64,000 bases of DNA from Chitinophaga sp. GbtcB8 (lineage in GTDB: Bacteria; Bacteroidota; Bacteroidia; Chitinophagales; Chitinophagaceae), in the NCBI RefSeq assembly GCF_019091455.1, contig NZ_JAGXJN010000029.1, positions 1 through 64,000 on the forward strand, read 5' to 3'. Below the pieces are notes generated by a model that saw only the letters and a program-made list of their open reading frames with translations, made no database searches and was not told the DNA's origin. The translations under genes and the position numbers were made by a program. This document shows, one piece after another, positions 54,473-62,789 of this stretch (its first letter is position 1; every line of letters begins with the position of its first letter).

Positions 54473-55843
54473 CTAACTCAGCGTATCAGGCAGTTGAAGT
54501 TTATCACACAACGTTTTGCGGTCTAAATGCAGCGCTCCTGCTGCTTTTGTTTTATTATTCCCGGCCGGTTTTTTAGTGACCATAATTTTCGGGAGTGTTG
54601 TTTTCCCGGCTTTTATCTTCAGGTGGTTCCTTGTGGCCGGCGACCTATGCGGGGCCATCGTTACAGGGTTATAGGCATTAATGATCTCTTCAGGTAAAGA
54701 GGTTATATCACATTCCGGTACATCGGTAGTTAACAGGCATGCTTTCCGGATCACATTTTTCAATTCCCGGATATTGCCCGGCCATGAATAGTTACGCAGG
54801 CATGCCAGCGACTGTGCTGAAAAATGGCCCGTTTCTTTACCTAATGTTATTGCGGTATCGCGCATAAAGGTGGCTATAAATAAAGGCAGGTCTTCCAGGC
54901 GGGAACGCAGGGAGGGTACAGAAACGCTGAATTCATTCAGCCGGTAAAACAGATCCAGCCGGAATGCACCCCGCGCTACAGCAACAGCCGGGTTTTCATT
55001 GGAGGCTGCCAGCAATCTGATATCTACCGGTATTTCTTTCAGGCTGCCCACCTTCCTTACTACCCGCTCCTGTATCACCCGTAATAAAGCGGTTTGAATA
55101 GAATAGCTAAGATTGGTGATCTCATCCAGGAACAGGGAGCCGCCCTGCGCCAGCTCAAAAGCGCCTTTCCGTTCCGTAGCAGCGCCGGTAAAAGCGCCTC
55201 TTTCATGACCAAAAAGCTCGCTGGACGCCAGCTCGTCAGAAAGGGATCCGCAGTCAAGGGCAATAAAAGGCTGGTGCGCCCGCTTGCTTTGCAGGTGTAT
55301 GAGCCTGGCCACTGCCTCTTTACCGGTACCCGTTTCTCCAAGAATAATAATACTATAGTTGGTCGGGGCTACCATGGCTATCTGGTGATATAGCTCTTTG
55401 GAAACAGGGCTTTCCCCATACACGTACTGGTCATTATGGTTAAGGGAAAGAGGGCGCTCATGCTTTAAAGGATACCTGGTATCATTTATGATCTTACCGG
55501 TCAGCGCCAGCACTGCTGCAACGCTGAAGGGTTTTAACAGGTAATCATAAGCGCCCTCTTTGATCATCCGTATAGCCACCCGCACATTGGGATATGCCGA
55601 CATGATGACCACTGCAGTATGCGGATGCAGCTTATGAATACTATTCATCAGCATACCACCATTCAGCTCTTTATCTTTAAGCTGGTAGTCACAGAATATA
55701 ATATCATACGCTGTTTCTTTCAGCATTCGCAGACCGGTACTGCCGGATAAGGCCGTATCTACCGTAAATCCCTGCTTCCTCAGGATTTTTCTTAACAGCA
55801 TGCAAATACCAATCTCATTATCTACTATCAGGATGTTGCTCAT
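54473..55843 (-). CDS. Sigma-54-dependent response regulator (REC-AAA+-Fis)
   Basis: A 456-residue NtrC-family activator. The receiver domain has Asp52 as phospho-acceptor (IIFCDYQL). The AAA+ domain has Walker A GETGTGKE and the sigma-54 contact loop GAFTGA, both intact. A basic linker of about 45 residues precedes a short C-terminal Fis-type helix-turn-helix (KAAGALHLDRKTLCDKL). It should activate sigma-54 promoters on phosphorylation. No cognate histidine kinase is adjacent, so its signal and targets are unknown. Confidence 0.93.
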   Translation of the reverse strand: MSNILIVDNEIGICMLLRKILRKQGFTVDTALSGSTGLRMLKETAYDIIFCDYQLKDKELNGGMLMNSIHKLHPHTAVVIMSAYPNVRVAIRMIKEGAYDYLLKPFSVAAVLALTGKIINDTRYPLKHERPLSLNHNDQYVYGESPVSKELYHQIAMVAPTNYSIIILGETGTGKEAVARLIHLQSKRAHQPFIALDCGSLSDELASSELFGHERGAFTGAATERKGAFELAQGGSLFLDEITNLSYSIQTALLRVIQERVVRKVGSLKEIPVDIRLLAASNENPAVAVARGAFRLDLFYRLNEFSVSVPSLRSRLEDLPLFIATFMRDTAITLGKETGHFSAQSLACLRNYSWPGNIRELKNVIRKACLLTTDVPECDITSLPEEIINAYNPVTMAPHRSPATRNHLKIKAGKTTLPKIMVTKKPAGNNKTKAAGALHLDRKTLCDKLQLPDTLS

Positions 55844-55901
55844 ATGTTAAGTTTAGTCTAAGGAAGACAGTACGGTATGTCAGTTACCCGGCACAGGGCT
55901 T

Positions 55902-56162
55902 TTAGTAAGCCTGGCGGTCCGTACGCTGGCGGGCCTCGGTAATAGAAATACCTTTGCCATCCATGTTTTTGCCATCCAGTTCCTTCATAGCTTTTTCAGC
56001 TTCTGCCTGCTGCGGCATCTCTACAAATGCAAAACCGCGTGAAGTGCCGGTGGCCCTGTCCATAATTATTTTGCAGGAAGCCACCTGTCCATAAGCAGTA
56101 AATTCTTTCTTCAAATTGTCTTCTGTAACGTTCGACATTAAATTAGATACGTATAAGTTCAT
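55902..56162 (-). CDS. Single-RRM RNA-binding protein
   Basis: An 86-residue protein that is almost only one RNA recognition motif: RNP2 as LYVSNL and RNP1 as RGFAFVEM, followed by a short basic tail. Such RRM proteins are common in Bacteroidota and cyanobacteria, often with A/U-rich leaders. The start is supported by the A/T-rich leader (ttttttaatttatttatt on the minus strand). A hairpin lies about 36 bases upstream. It likely binds RNA post-transcriptionally; targets are unknown. Confidence 0.93.
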   Translation of the reverse strand: MNLYVSNLMSNVTEDNLKKEFTAYGQVASCKIIMDRATGTSRGFAFVEMPQQAEAEKAMKELDGKNMDGKGISITEARQRTDRQAY

Positions 56163-56197
56163 AATAAATAAATTAAAAAATTAGTAAAACAGCTGCC

Positions 56198-56219
56198 AGG
56201 GGCTTATGATAAAGCCCCT
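56198..56219 (-). promoter_or_regulatory. Hairpin in the 5' leader of the RRM gene
   Basis: A perfect 8-bp stem (AGGGGCTT / AAGCCCCT) with a 6-base loop. It sits 36 to 57 bases upstream of the RRM start on the minus strand, so it would lie in its mRNA leader. It could be a regulatory structure. An alternative is a plus-strand terminator, since TTTAAAA follows, but there is no plus-strand gene just upstream. Confidence 0.45.
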
Positions 56220-56267
56220 TTAAAAGCGCAATCTTATAGTTGTAGGTTTAAATAATTGCATGATAAT

Positions 56268-56396
56268 ATGACCAGGAACAACATGGAAAATTCGATGATA
56301 AGACTGCCAGGAAGAGTGGGGACGCTGGAAAGCAGAATAGAAAAGAATTTGGTGTGTATTCCCTTAGGGCCTAAAGGTACCGATAATAAGTGTTAA
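56268..56396 (+). CDS. Possible small ORF, 42 codons
   Basis: ATG at 56268 to TAA at 56394-56396, encoding a short, basic peptide (begins MTRNNMENSMIRLPGRVG, ends KGTDNKC). It lies alone in a 380-base gap and is followed 28 bases later by a GC-rich hairpin. No homologue is recognised and no clear promoter is seen, so it may be chance. Confidence 0.25.
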   Translation: MTRNNMENSMIRLPGRVGTLESRIEKNLVCIPLGPKGTDNKC

Positions 56397-56423
56397 GTAG
56401 CTCACAACGACATAAATAAAAAC

Positions 56424-56443
56424 CGCGGGGGTATTATACCCCG
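56424..56443. terminator. GC-rich hairpin, possible terminator
   Basis: GCGGGG pairs with CCCCGC, with an inner TA/TA pair and one bulged G. On the minus strand the hairpin is followed by GGTTTTTATTTAT, like an intrinsic terminator. On the plus strand the tail is not T-rich. No minus-strand gene lies directly upstream, so it may end an unannotated minus-strand transcript or block read-through. Confidence 0.4.
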
Positions 56444-56542
56444 CATTTGTGCATTCGGGAATATGCGTTACATTAGTAAGAGATCATTTGATATTACGGT
56501 ACCGTTTACATCCCCTAATTTCCTGGATATTAAATCAAACTT

Positions 56543-57637
56543 ATGCGTATCTCTAATCCACGCACGCCGCGTAGTATTATTGAAACTGTACTGGTGCTTT
56601 TATTACTGCTGGCATTATTGTATGCACTGTATGAGGTGCTGCAGGTGTTCTTTGGAGTGTTCACTTTTGCGCTGATCTTTTTTGTGTCGTTTGAAGCGCC
56701 TTTTGAATGGCTGGCCCGGGTGCTGGGAAACCGGCGTAAGCTGGCCGCTGTCATTTATTCCATTGTGCTCATTGTTATTGTGGCGCTGCCCCTAGTATAC
56801 CTCATTGCATCTTTAGGCAGGCATGTAAAAGAAGGCTTACGCATTATCACAGATATACAGACAAACGGGTTGCCGGCCCTGCCGGACAATATTGCGCAGC
56901 TGCCGCTGGTCGGGGAGGCCATCAGCGCTTTCTGGCAGCATTTGCAGGACAATCCCCGGGAAACGCTGGCCGGTTATGAGCAACAGCTGCGGCTGGCGCT
57001 GCGCCATGTTCTGTTGGGCGGGGCCGGCATTTTAGGTACTGCGCTGCAATTTATACTGGGTATTATTATTTCCGCTTTTTTGCTGGTAAGCCGGGAGCAG
57101 GTATTGCAGCCCGTTAAAACTACCCTGCAGCACCTGCTGGGCAGGCGGGATGGTTTAACCATGATGGAAGCTACCTCGCATGCCATCAAAGGAGTGTCTA
57201 TCGGGGTAATGGGCACTGCGTTCATTGCTACCGCTGTTTCCTGGATAGGGTTTACTATTGCCGGTTTGCACTTTAAGCTGGCCTTGTCTGCGCTGGTATT
57301 TTTTCTGGTATTGATACAGGTAGGCCCGCTGATAGTATGGCTGCCGCTGATCGTATGGATGGCAGCGCAGGGGCATACCGGTATGGCCATATTCCTGGCC
57401 ATCTATGCAGCTTTTTTACTGGTAATTGATGGCATCCTAAAACCCATCCTCATTGCCAAAAGCGGTGGTAAGCTGCCCTTCCTGGTATTGTTCCTGGGCG
57501 TAATAGGCGGGCTGGCAGCCTGGGGTTTTACGGGAATGTTCAAAGGCGCTATTATACTGGCGGTGTTTTATACCATCTTTACCTCCTGGCTGCAAAGAAG
57601 GCGCGAGCCTGCCAGCACCGGCACGGTAAGCGGCTGA
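56543..57637 (+). CDS. AI-2E family (UPF0118-type) membrane permease
   Basis: A 364-residue protein with about seven to eight membrane segments: two early (VLVLLLLLALLYALYEV and FGVFTFALIFFVSF), one near YSIVLIVIVALPLVYLIA, and a C-terminal cluster. A hydrophilic stretch (about 100-155) lies between membrane blocks, as is usual in this family. Members were named for autoinducer-2 export but include sodium/proton antiporters, so the substrate is open. The stop is one base from the YjbQ stop on the other strand. Confidence 0.88.
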   Translation: MRISNPRTPRSIIETVLVLLLLLALLYALYEVLQVFFGVFTFALIFFVSFEAPFEWLARVLGNRRKLAAVIYSIVLIVIVALPLVYLIASLGRHVKEGLRIITDIQTNGLPALPDNIAQLPLVGEAISAFWQHLQDNPRETLAGYEQQLRLALRHVLLGGAGILGTALQFILGIIISAFLLVSREQVLQPVKTTLQHLLGRRDGLTMMEATSHAIKGVSIGVMGTAFIATAVSWIGFTIAGLHFKLALSALVFFLVLIQVGPLIVWLPLIVWMAAQGHTGMAIFLAIYAAFLLVIDGILKPILIAKSGGKLPFLVLFLGVIGGLAAWGFTGMFKGAIILAVFYTIFTSWLQRRREPASTGTVSG

Positions 57638-57638
57638 A

Positions 57639-58061
57639 TTATGCTCCCCAGGCCGTAATAACTATTCTTCTTCTGCCGCCGTGGTTGCGGTGCTCGCATA
57701 AATAGACCCCCTGCCAGGTACCCAGCGCAAAGCGCCCGTTACGTATAGGGATCATTACGGAGCTGCCCAGCAGGGCTGCTTTCAGGTGGGCAGGCATATC
57801 GTCCGGGCCTTCGTCATTATGCAAAAAATCAGGATCGTTTTCCGGAACTGCTTTATTAAAGTAGGTTTCAAAATCTTTCCGTACAGTAGGGTCTGCATTT
57901 TCATTCAGGGTGAGCGATGCAGAAGTATGTTGTATGAAAACCTGGCAAATGCCCGCCTGAAGCGTGCTGATCTCCGGTATGGCACGCGCGATCTCCGGGG
58001 TGATAAGATGAAAACCCCGGGGCCTTGCACTTAATTCCAGTGTTTGCTGATACATTTTCAT
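57639..58061 (-). CDS. YjbQ/UPF0047 family protein
   Basis: A 140-residue protein. The family is recognised by IQHTSASLTLNENADP, the ENDPDFLHNDEGPDDMPAHLKA segment with its conserved His/Asp/Glu residues, and the C-terminal LGTWQGVYLCEHR. Family members have been linked to thiamine phosphate synthase-like activity in E. coli, but the physiological role is unsettled. The length is normal. It is convergent with the AI-2E permease gene, one base between stops. Confidence 0.92.
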   Translation of the reverse strand: MKMYQQTLELSARPRGFHLITPEIARAIPEISTLQAGICQVFIQHTSASLTLNENADPTVRKDFETYFNKAVPENDPDFLHNDEGPDDMPAHLKAALLGSSVMIPIRNGRFALGTWQGVYLCEHRNHGGRRRIVITAWGA

Positions 58062-58178
58062 GGCGTTGAAATTAGTCCAAATTTATGGGTATTTACAGGC
58101 GGCACTTTTGTTGCAGCAGGGGGATTTTGAATATTTTATGAATATTTCCTTATTTTGAGAGCCCGTTGGAAACAGACT

Positions 58179-58565
58179 ATGAGCAATTGGAAGATTTTTC
58201 ATAACTATATTTTACTATCAGCCTTTGCATTCAAAATACTGATAATGGGGACGTTCCTTACCCTGGCGTCTCACAATATCTGTTGGGCGAATGCGATGAA
58301 TGAAGATGTGAACTGGAGCCGGCTGGTCATCAAACAACGGAAAAGGAACGATGAGCCGGTGCATCCTATGACCTCTCATAAGCGCGAAGCAGCCACTGAA
58401 GGTAACCGGCACGCTTTTACCAGGAAACTGTTTTTATTACCCCTCATTTTCTTTCTGACAGGCATTACGGTCTGTTCTGTTTTATCCCTCGATTCCTTTC
58501 TCACTTTAACACACCGCTACAAACCGGAGAAGATCTTTCTACGCCATTGCTCCCTGCTTAGATGA
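58179..58565 (+). CDS. Hypothetical protein with two hydrophobic segments
   Basis: About 128 residues. ATG 58179 is preferred over an in-frame TTG at 58155. Two hydrophobic stretches (YILLSAFAFKILIMGTF and KLFLLPLIFFLTGITVCSVL) flank a hydrophilic middle rich in Arg, Lys and His. Upstream is a weak Bacteroidota-like promoter (TTTG at 58126, TATTTTGA at 58151). No family is recognised; it may be a small membrane protein or a remnant. Confidence 0.45.
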   Translation: MSNWKIFHNYILLSAFAFKILIMGTFLTLASHNICWANAMNEDVNWSRLVIKQRKRNDEPVHPMTSHKREAATEGNRHAFTRKLFLLPLIFFLTGITVCSVLSLDSFLTLTHRYKPEKIFLRHCSLLR

Positions 58566-58673
58566 TACGCCCGCTGTACATTTAATTGTTTGGATACTGA
58601 CAGATACACAGGGATCTGGCTGTGGCAGCCATTATTTTATACGTTACAACACCAGGCCTTTGCCAGCAAGTCT

Positions 58674-58695
58674 TTACCGGTATACCTGCCGGTAA
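58674..58695. promoter_or_regulatory. Inverted repeat upstream of the receiver-domain gene
   Basis: TTACCGG - 8 bases - CCGGTAA, a perfect 7-bp inverted repeat about 50 bases upstream of the gene starting at 58747. It could be an operator or an RNA stem. There is no T-tract, so a terminator is unlikely. The rest of 58566-58746 shows no convincing gene. Confidence 0.3.
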
Positions 58696-58746
58696 TATGC
58701 ATCATTAGGGGGGATTTATATTCGATAACTATCTGGGATTACTGCA

Positions 58747-59124
58747 ATGGAAAAAACTATATTAATTATAGAGCGGAATACTGAAACGGTTTTCTTTTAC
58801 AGGAAATTATTGCCGGACCACGGCTATGCAATAGAACATGTATCATCCGATAGCCAGTTATTAAAATACGATTTTCCTATACCGGACCTGTTCATCATCC
58901 ATAGCCGTTTCCTGACATTAAATGAGTGTGAGATCTGCCAGCACCTTAAGAACGGCCCGCTCACAAAAGACGTTCCGGTGATCATTATTTCCGGTACGCG
59001 TAATATGGACGTGATGGCCAAACAATGCGGCGCAACCGCTTTGGTGGAAAAGCCGTTCACCTCTGCCAACCTGCTGGCGGTTATTAAAAGCTGCCTGGGG
59101 GAAACAGGCGGCCAGCAGTTATAG
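58747..59124 (+). CDS. Stand-alone degenerate receiver-domain protein
   Basis: A 125-residue single receiver domain with no output domain. The fold elements are present (ILIIER, PDLFIIHSRF, PVIIISG, VEKPFT). The phospho-acceptor Asp is replaced by His52, and the usual acidic pair is Glu9-Arg10. The conserved Ser82 and Lys102 remain. It therefore cannot be phosphorylated in the normal way and is probably a pseudo-receiver working by protein contact. No kinase gene is adjacent. Confidence 0.82.
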   Translation: MEKTILIIERNTETVFFYRKLLPDHGYAIEHVSSDSQLLKYDFPIPDLFIIHSRFLTLNECEICQHLKNGPLTKDVPVIIISGTRNMDVMAKQCGATALVEKPFTSANLLAVIKSCLGETGGQQL

Positions 59125-59129
59125 CTATT

Positions 59130-59160
59130 TTTGACTACAGGTTAGGACATCTTATTTTCG
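59130..59160 (+). promoter_or_regulatory. Bacteroidota-type promoter for the secreted protein gene
   Basis: A TTTG box (59130-59133), a 19-base spacer and a TATTTTCG box (59153-59160, one mismatch to TAnnTTTG). It ends 25 bases before the ATG at 59186. Both spacing and boxes fit the -33/-7 consensus of the primary Bacteroidota sigma factor. Confidence 0.55.
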
Positions 59161-59185
59161 TATATTCATTTGCAAATTCACGTTC

Positions 59186-59887
59186 ATGAAAATATTTGCA
59201 AAAACAGGTATGCTGTTTATGCTGTTCCTGTTGGGTATACAACAGTTAAAAGCACAATCAGCAGAAGGGGCCTGGCAGGTGAAAACAGATTCTACTACCA
59301 CCATCATGCTGGTTACCCCCGACTATTTTACTATTACCACCTACACACCCGCTGCTTTTATATCTACCATGGGCGGCACCTGGCAGGGTACCACTGAGGG
59401 CAATGCCACTACTACAATAGAATTTAACTCTGCAGATAAGGCGCAGGTAGGACAGCACCCGGATGCTGCAGCTGCTTTTGAGGGCGATCAGCTAGCCCTT
59501 ACCCTGGGCGGCAAAAAGCTTGTCTTTACCAGGGTGGATGATGGTGTTGCAGCACTGGCCGGCCGCTGGCAGATCACGGCCCGCGAAGCCAATGGCAAAA
59601 TGAACAATATGCCATCCGGCGCACGCAAAACCATTAAAATATTAACCGGCAGCAAATTCCAGTGGGTGGCCATTAATACGGAAACCGGCGAGTTCTTTGG
59701 CACCGGCGGCGGTAGCTACACGTTTGAAAATAACGAGTATACGGAGAAGATAGAATACTTCTCACGGGATAATAACCGGGTAGGGGCTTCGCTTAGCTTT
59801 AAAGGCAGTGTGAATGGTAATAAATGGGAACATAGCGGTAAAAGCTCTGACGGCAAACCGCTGCATGAGGAGTGGAGCCGGAAATAG
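59186..59887 (+). CDS. Secreted lipocalin-like protein, unknown function
   Basis: A 233-residue protein with a signal peptide (MLFMLFLLGIQQLKAQ). The mature part shows two similar beta-rich halves, each opening with a GxW motif (GAWQVK and GRWQIT) as in lipocalin-like proteins. The second half ends with KWEHSGKSSDGKPLHEEW. It resembles Bacteroidota secreted proteins of the DUF4488 kind, but that assignment is uncertain. A good promoter lies upstream. No catalytic motif is seen. Confidence 0.7.
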   Translation: MKIFAKTGMLFMLFLLGIQQLKAQSAEGAWQVKTDSTTTIMLVTPDYFTITTYTPAAFISTMGGTWQGTTEGNATTTIEFNSADKAQVGQHPDAAAAFEGDQLALTLGGKKLVFTRVDDGVAALAGRWQITAREANGKMNNMPSGARKTIKILTGSKFQWVAINTETGEFFGTGGGSYTFENNEYTEKIEYFSRDNNRVGASLSFKGSVNGNKWEHSGKSSDGKPLHEEWSRK

Positions 59888-59892
59888 ATTAA

Positions 59893-61302
59893 TCACTTTT
59901 TTTGTTGAGCAAATAACCAATCCCACAGGCCGGGTGTTATCTCTACCTGGTAGCCAATATTATGTCCTTCATGTGCGTATTCCGTATACTTAGGTCTTCC
60001 GCCGGCTTTTCTGATAGCCGCGATCATATCCCGGGATCCTTTTACGGGAACATTTCTGTCCTTTGCACCGTGAAAAGCCCAAACCGCTACCGCTGCAGCT
60101 CTTGGAGCAAGCAAGGGATTGCCTCCCCCGCAAATGGGTATAGCCGCTGCAAACAGGTCCGGGCGTATGCATATGAAATTCCATGTGCCATATCCTCCCC
60201 TGGAAATTCCTGTTACATAACGTCTTTTGGGGTCTATCTTATACTGTTCATCCAACGATGTTATGGCTTCATATACAAGAGAATCCACTGACGGATAACC
60301 CGGGATCCCTCCCCATCCTGAACCTGGCGGGCAATTAGGCACAAAGAGAAATGCAGGATATTTTTTCCGGTTGGTATCACTTGATAATAGCTGGGCTGCT
60401 CCTGCTCCCTCTATTTGCCTGATGGTATCTGTTCCCGGCTGCCCACCATAAGGCAGGGATATAACCAGCGGGTATTTCCCGGAGGTATCATAACCAAGCG
60501 GTTTTAACAGGCGATAGCGTAATGTATCTCCATGATGGTTAATAAAGATCCGGGCTTCGAACAACTCCGCCAGCTCCCTGGTTTTTTTAAAGTTGTAATT
60601 GGCCCAGTGTATAGATGAACCAGCTTCTTCCAAAAGCAATATGCTAAGTGGTAATGCTACTAACCAGCTAAGTATAGCAGCTATCCTGAAAACTTTTTCC
60701 TTTATTGTTATGGAGGGCAATGCAGTTCCTACCTCCTGAATCGTGCTTCGTTCCTTCAGGAAATGCAGGATGAGTAATACAGGTACCACACCGTTAGCCA
60801 GGTAGCTCCATTGGGTAATACGTTCTGATGTATTACTACTCAGTTTTGTGATCCAGAGAAAGGCAAAGACAAGAACAAGTCCATTGAAGAATATAAAAAT
60901 ACCCGCTGCTTTTAGCCAGAATTGCTTCCGGGCCTGTGAAAATATAAGGGCTGTCCCATATATAATACTAACGCCTAGCAGTATGTAAGACATGGGTATA
61001 ACATATTGTATCAGGCTTCCCCAGGCAAGCGCTGAATACACGACAATGCCATAACAGAGTGTTGAAAGGGCCAGAGCAATACCAGTGCAAAAGGCAAACC
61101 AGTAATGCCGGCTGCGATAGTAGCTTAATATTAACACCGCTTCAATAAGCGTAATAATATCCATTGCCAGAAAGCTGCTTTTAAATAGTTCCAGTCTAAA
61201 TATCTGGTTACCAACCATAAAACGCACAATACCCTGTAGCAGCGCTATTAATGCGGATAGTGATAACAGGTAAATTAAGAGGGTATAAAGTTTCCTGGAC
61301 AT
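59893..61302 (-). CDS. Membrane-anchored esterase: multi-span membrane domain fused to an alpha/beta hydrolase
   Basis: A 469-residue protein. Residues 1 to about 225 carry about seven hydrophobic segments. The C-terminal part (about 270-469) is an alpha/beta hydrolase of the PHB-depolymerase/feruloyl-esterase-like kind, with YPLVISLPYGG, nucleophile motif GISRGG (Ser367), acid Asp415 (GAKDRNVP) and His447 (HEGHN). All three catalytic residues are visible. The linker is short, so the hydrolase probably sits at the outer face of the membrane. The substrate is unknown. It is divergent from the pseudogene to its right. Confidence 0.78.
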   Translation of the reverse strand: MSRKLYTLLIYLLSLSALIALLQGIVRFMVGNQIFRLELFKSSFLAMDIITLIEAVLILSYYRSRHYWFAFCTGIALALSTLCYGIVVYSALAWGSLIQYVIPMSYILLGVSIIYGTALIFSQARKQFWLKAAGIFIFFNGLVLVFAFLWITKLSSNTSERITQWSYLANGVVPVLLILHFLKERSTIQEVGTALPSITIKEKVFRIAAILSWLVALPLSILLLEEAGSSIHWANYNFKKTRELAELFEARIFINHHGDTLRYRLLKPLGYDTSGKYPLVISLPYGGQPGTDTIRQIEGAGAAQLLSSDTNRKKYPAFLFVPNCPPGSGWGGIPGYPSVDSLVYEAITSLDEQYKIDPKRRYVTGISRGGYGTWNFICIRPDLFAAAIPICGGGNPLLAPRAAAVAVWAFHGAKDRNVPVKGSRDMIAAIRKAGGRPKYTEYAHEGHNIGYQVEITPGLWDWLFAQQKK

Positions 61303-61410
61303 AACTAATGCTTTGCGCTGTACAAATTACAGCAATATCTGTTATGTTCACCAACGTACACCGGTTGTATCATAACCGGACGTTTTCATCGTTCCTTCCC
61401 ATATAAATTA

Positions 61411-62209
61411 TTGATTGCTAACCGTTATGACATAACCGGTAAAGATAAGATAGCCACCTCCAAAGAGGATCCGGTAGGCAAAAAAATTAAAATGAATGTG
61501 CAGGAAAGTTATAGTGTGGACGGCTCTTTTATGGTCACAGGTGTTTTTAAGAACCTGCCAGCCAATGCTACTATAGCTCCTGTCAATGGATCTGGTAAGG
61601 ATCTGAACGATAAAATATTCATTCATTCCAATGCAGTAAGTCCGGAATATCTTTCCACCATGCATATGCAGCTGGTTAGCGGAAGGGACTTTTACAGCGA
61701 TGGCCGTTCTGTTAACAAGGAAATTATCATCAATGAAAGCCTGGCAAAAATAATGGATAAGGAAGGGCAGCCCGGCGGTATGCTGCAGGTAGATACAACG
61801 CACTTGCAGGTAGCAGGGGTGATCAAAGATTTTGTATATAACGATATGTATGGCGCCAGTATGCCGGCATTATTTGTATGTACCTAATGCTGCCACTTTA
61901 ATGACTATACGTTTTAAGCCCGGCATCAGCCAAACCAAAGCACTGGAAAAAGTAGCGGCTGTTATCCAGGCCAATAACCCCGGTTTTCCATTTGAGTTCC
62001 GGTTTGTGGATGATGATTTTAATAAGCCGTTCATTACAGAAACGCTGATAGGCAAGCTGGCTGCAGCATTATGAATACCGCACGGTTTTCCCTGGTGGGT
62101 CTATGTGCTGGCCGGTATAGCTGCATTAATGATCACGCTCATCACTGTAAGCCTGCAGGCTTACAAAGCAGCATTGGCCAACCCGCTAAAGAGTTTAAAA
62201 ATAGAGTAA
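61411..62209 (+). pseudogene. Decayed MacB/FtsX-type ABC transporter permease
   Basis: The first frame encodes a partial periplasmic core domain (EDPVGKKIKMN, SGRDFYSD, VAGVIKDFVYNDMY). It stops at 61885 after ALFVCT, while the second frame continues the same domain from about there (YVPNAATLMTIRFKPG, a frameshift). A TGA at 62072 interrupts that frame. It then resumes with the last membrane helix and a typical permease tail (PWWVYVLAGIAALM, ANPLKSLKIE) ending at 62209. The N-terminal membrane helix and the helices before the last one are missing, so the gene has suffered truncation, a frameshift and an internal deletion. A terminator follows directly. Confidence 0.85.
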
Positions 62210-62226
62210 GCTTACTTTCTTTATAC

Positions 62227-62254
62227 AAAGAGGCCGCTCCCCGATGGCCTCTTT
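62227..62254 (+). terminator. Intrinsic terminator after the ABC permease pseudogene
   Basis: A perfect 9-bp stem AAAGAGGCC / GGCCTCTTT with a 10-base loop, running into TTTATAATA. It lies 17 bases after the pseudogene stop and 30 bases before the next gene. Confidence 0.65.
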
Positions 62255-62284
62255 ATAATAGAATAATTGCTTATCATTGTAAAT

Positions 62285-62695
62285 ATGAAATTACTACTCA
62301 CTATTATATTAAGCGTACTATGTTCGCCCTTGTTTGCCCAGGTGCCGGATAGCTGTGGTATAAACAATGACGCCCGCCTTACGGCCATAGAAGCTACTTT
62401 TCTGAATACTTACTATGCTGGCATACGCAAAAATTTTGATTTCACTGACAAGAAGATCCTTTTTGTAACCGGTACCGCCGCCACCCGGATCACTGGTAAA
62501 ACTGCATACTTTAAGAGCATCCGGTCCAACTGGAATCCCGCTACCAATCCTGTAGGCGGTTCCGGTGTAGATCCGTTAACGGTATCAGAAAAAAAACGTT
62601 CCAACGGATATGATGCCGTTGTGTACTATTGGGTAAAGCTGATACCACCCAGGGGCAAACAAAAGATCATTGAACAAGCCGCAGCAGGCTTATAA
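62285..62695 (+). CDS. Small secreted protein, unknown function
   Basis: About 136 residues with a clear signal peptide (LLTIILSVLCSPLFA). ATG 62285 is preferred over an in-frame TTG at 62267 because it places the signal peptide at the N-terminus. The mature part has one Cys and ends in a basic KQKIIEQAAAGL. No family is recognised. It stands between a terminator and the sulfatase gene. Confidence 0.65.
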   Translation: MKLLLTIILSVLCSPLFAQVPDSCGINNDARLTAIEATFLNTYYAGIRKNFDFTDKKILFVTGTAATRITGKTAYFKSIRSNWNPATNPVGGSGVDPLTVSEKKRSNGYDAVVYYWVKLIPPRGKQKIIEQAAAGL

Positions 62696-62789
62696 TTATA
62701 CATCCTCAATTCCCCATCCATCATCCTGCTTCCTGCCTTCATACCGGAGATTATGACTTATTGTGCAAACGCTCTATATTCGTTTTACT

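Larger units (their letters stand above)
56163..56542. other. Divergent intergenic region between the RRM gene and the AI-2E permease gene
   Basis: About 380 bases, visibly more A/T-rich than its surroundings. It holds the RRM leader with a hairpin (56198-56219), a possible minus-strand -7 box TAAGATTG (plus-strand positions 56229-56236, one mismatch to TAnnTTTG, no convincing -33), a 42-codon plus-strand ORF (56268-56396) and a GC-rich hairpin (56424-56443). Confidence 0.6.

Noticed and set aside
58590..58784. 64-codon frame with a TTG start before the receiver gene
   Set aside because: Non-ATG start, no domain, and it overlaps the real gene start at 58747.
62696..62789. Promoter for the second sulfatase (TATATTCG near 62775)
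   Set aside because: A -7-like box exists, but no -33 box lies at a fitting distance.
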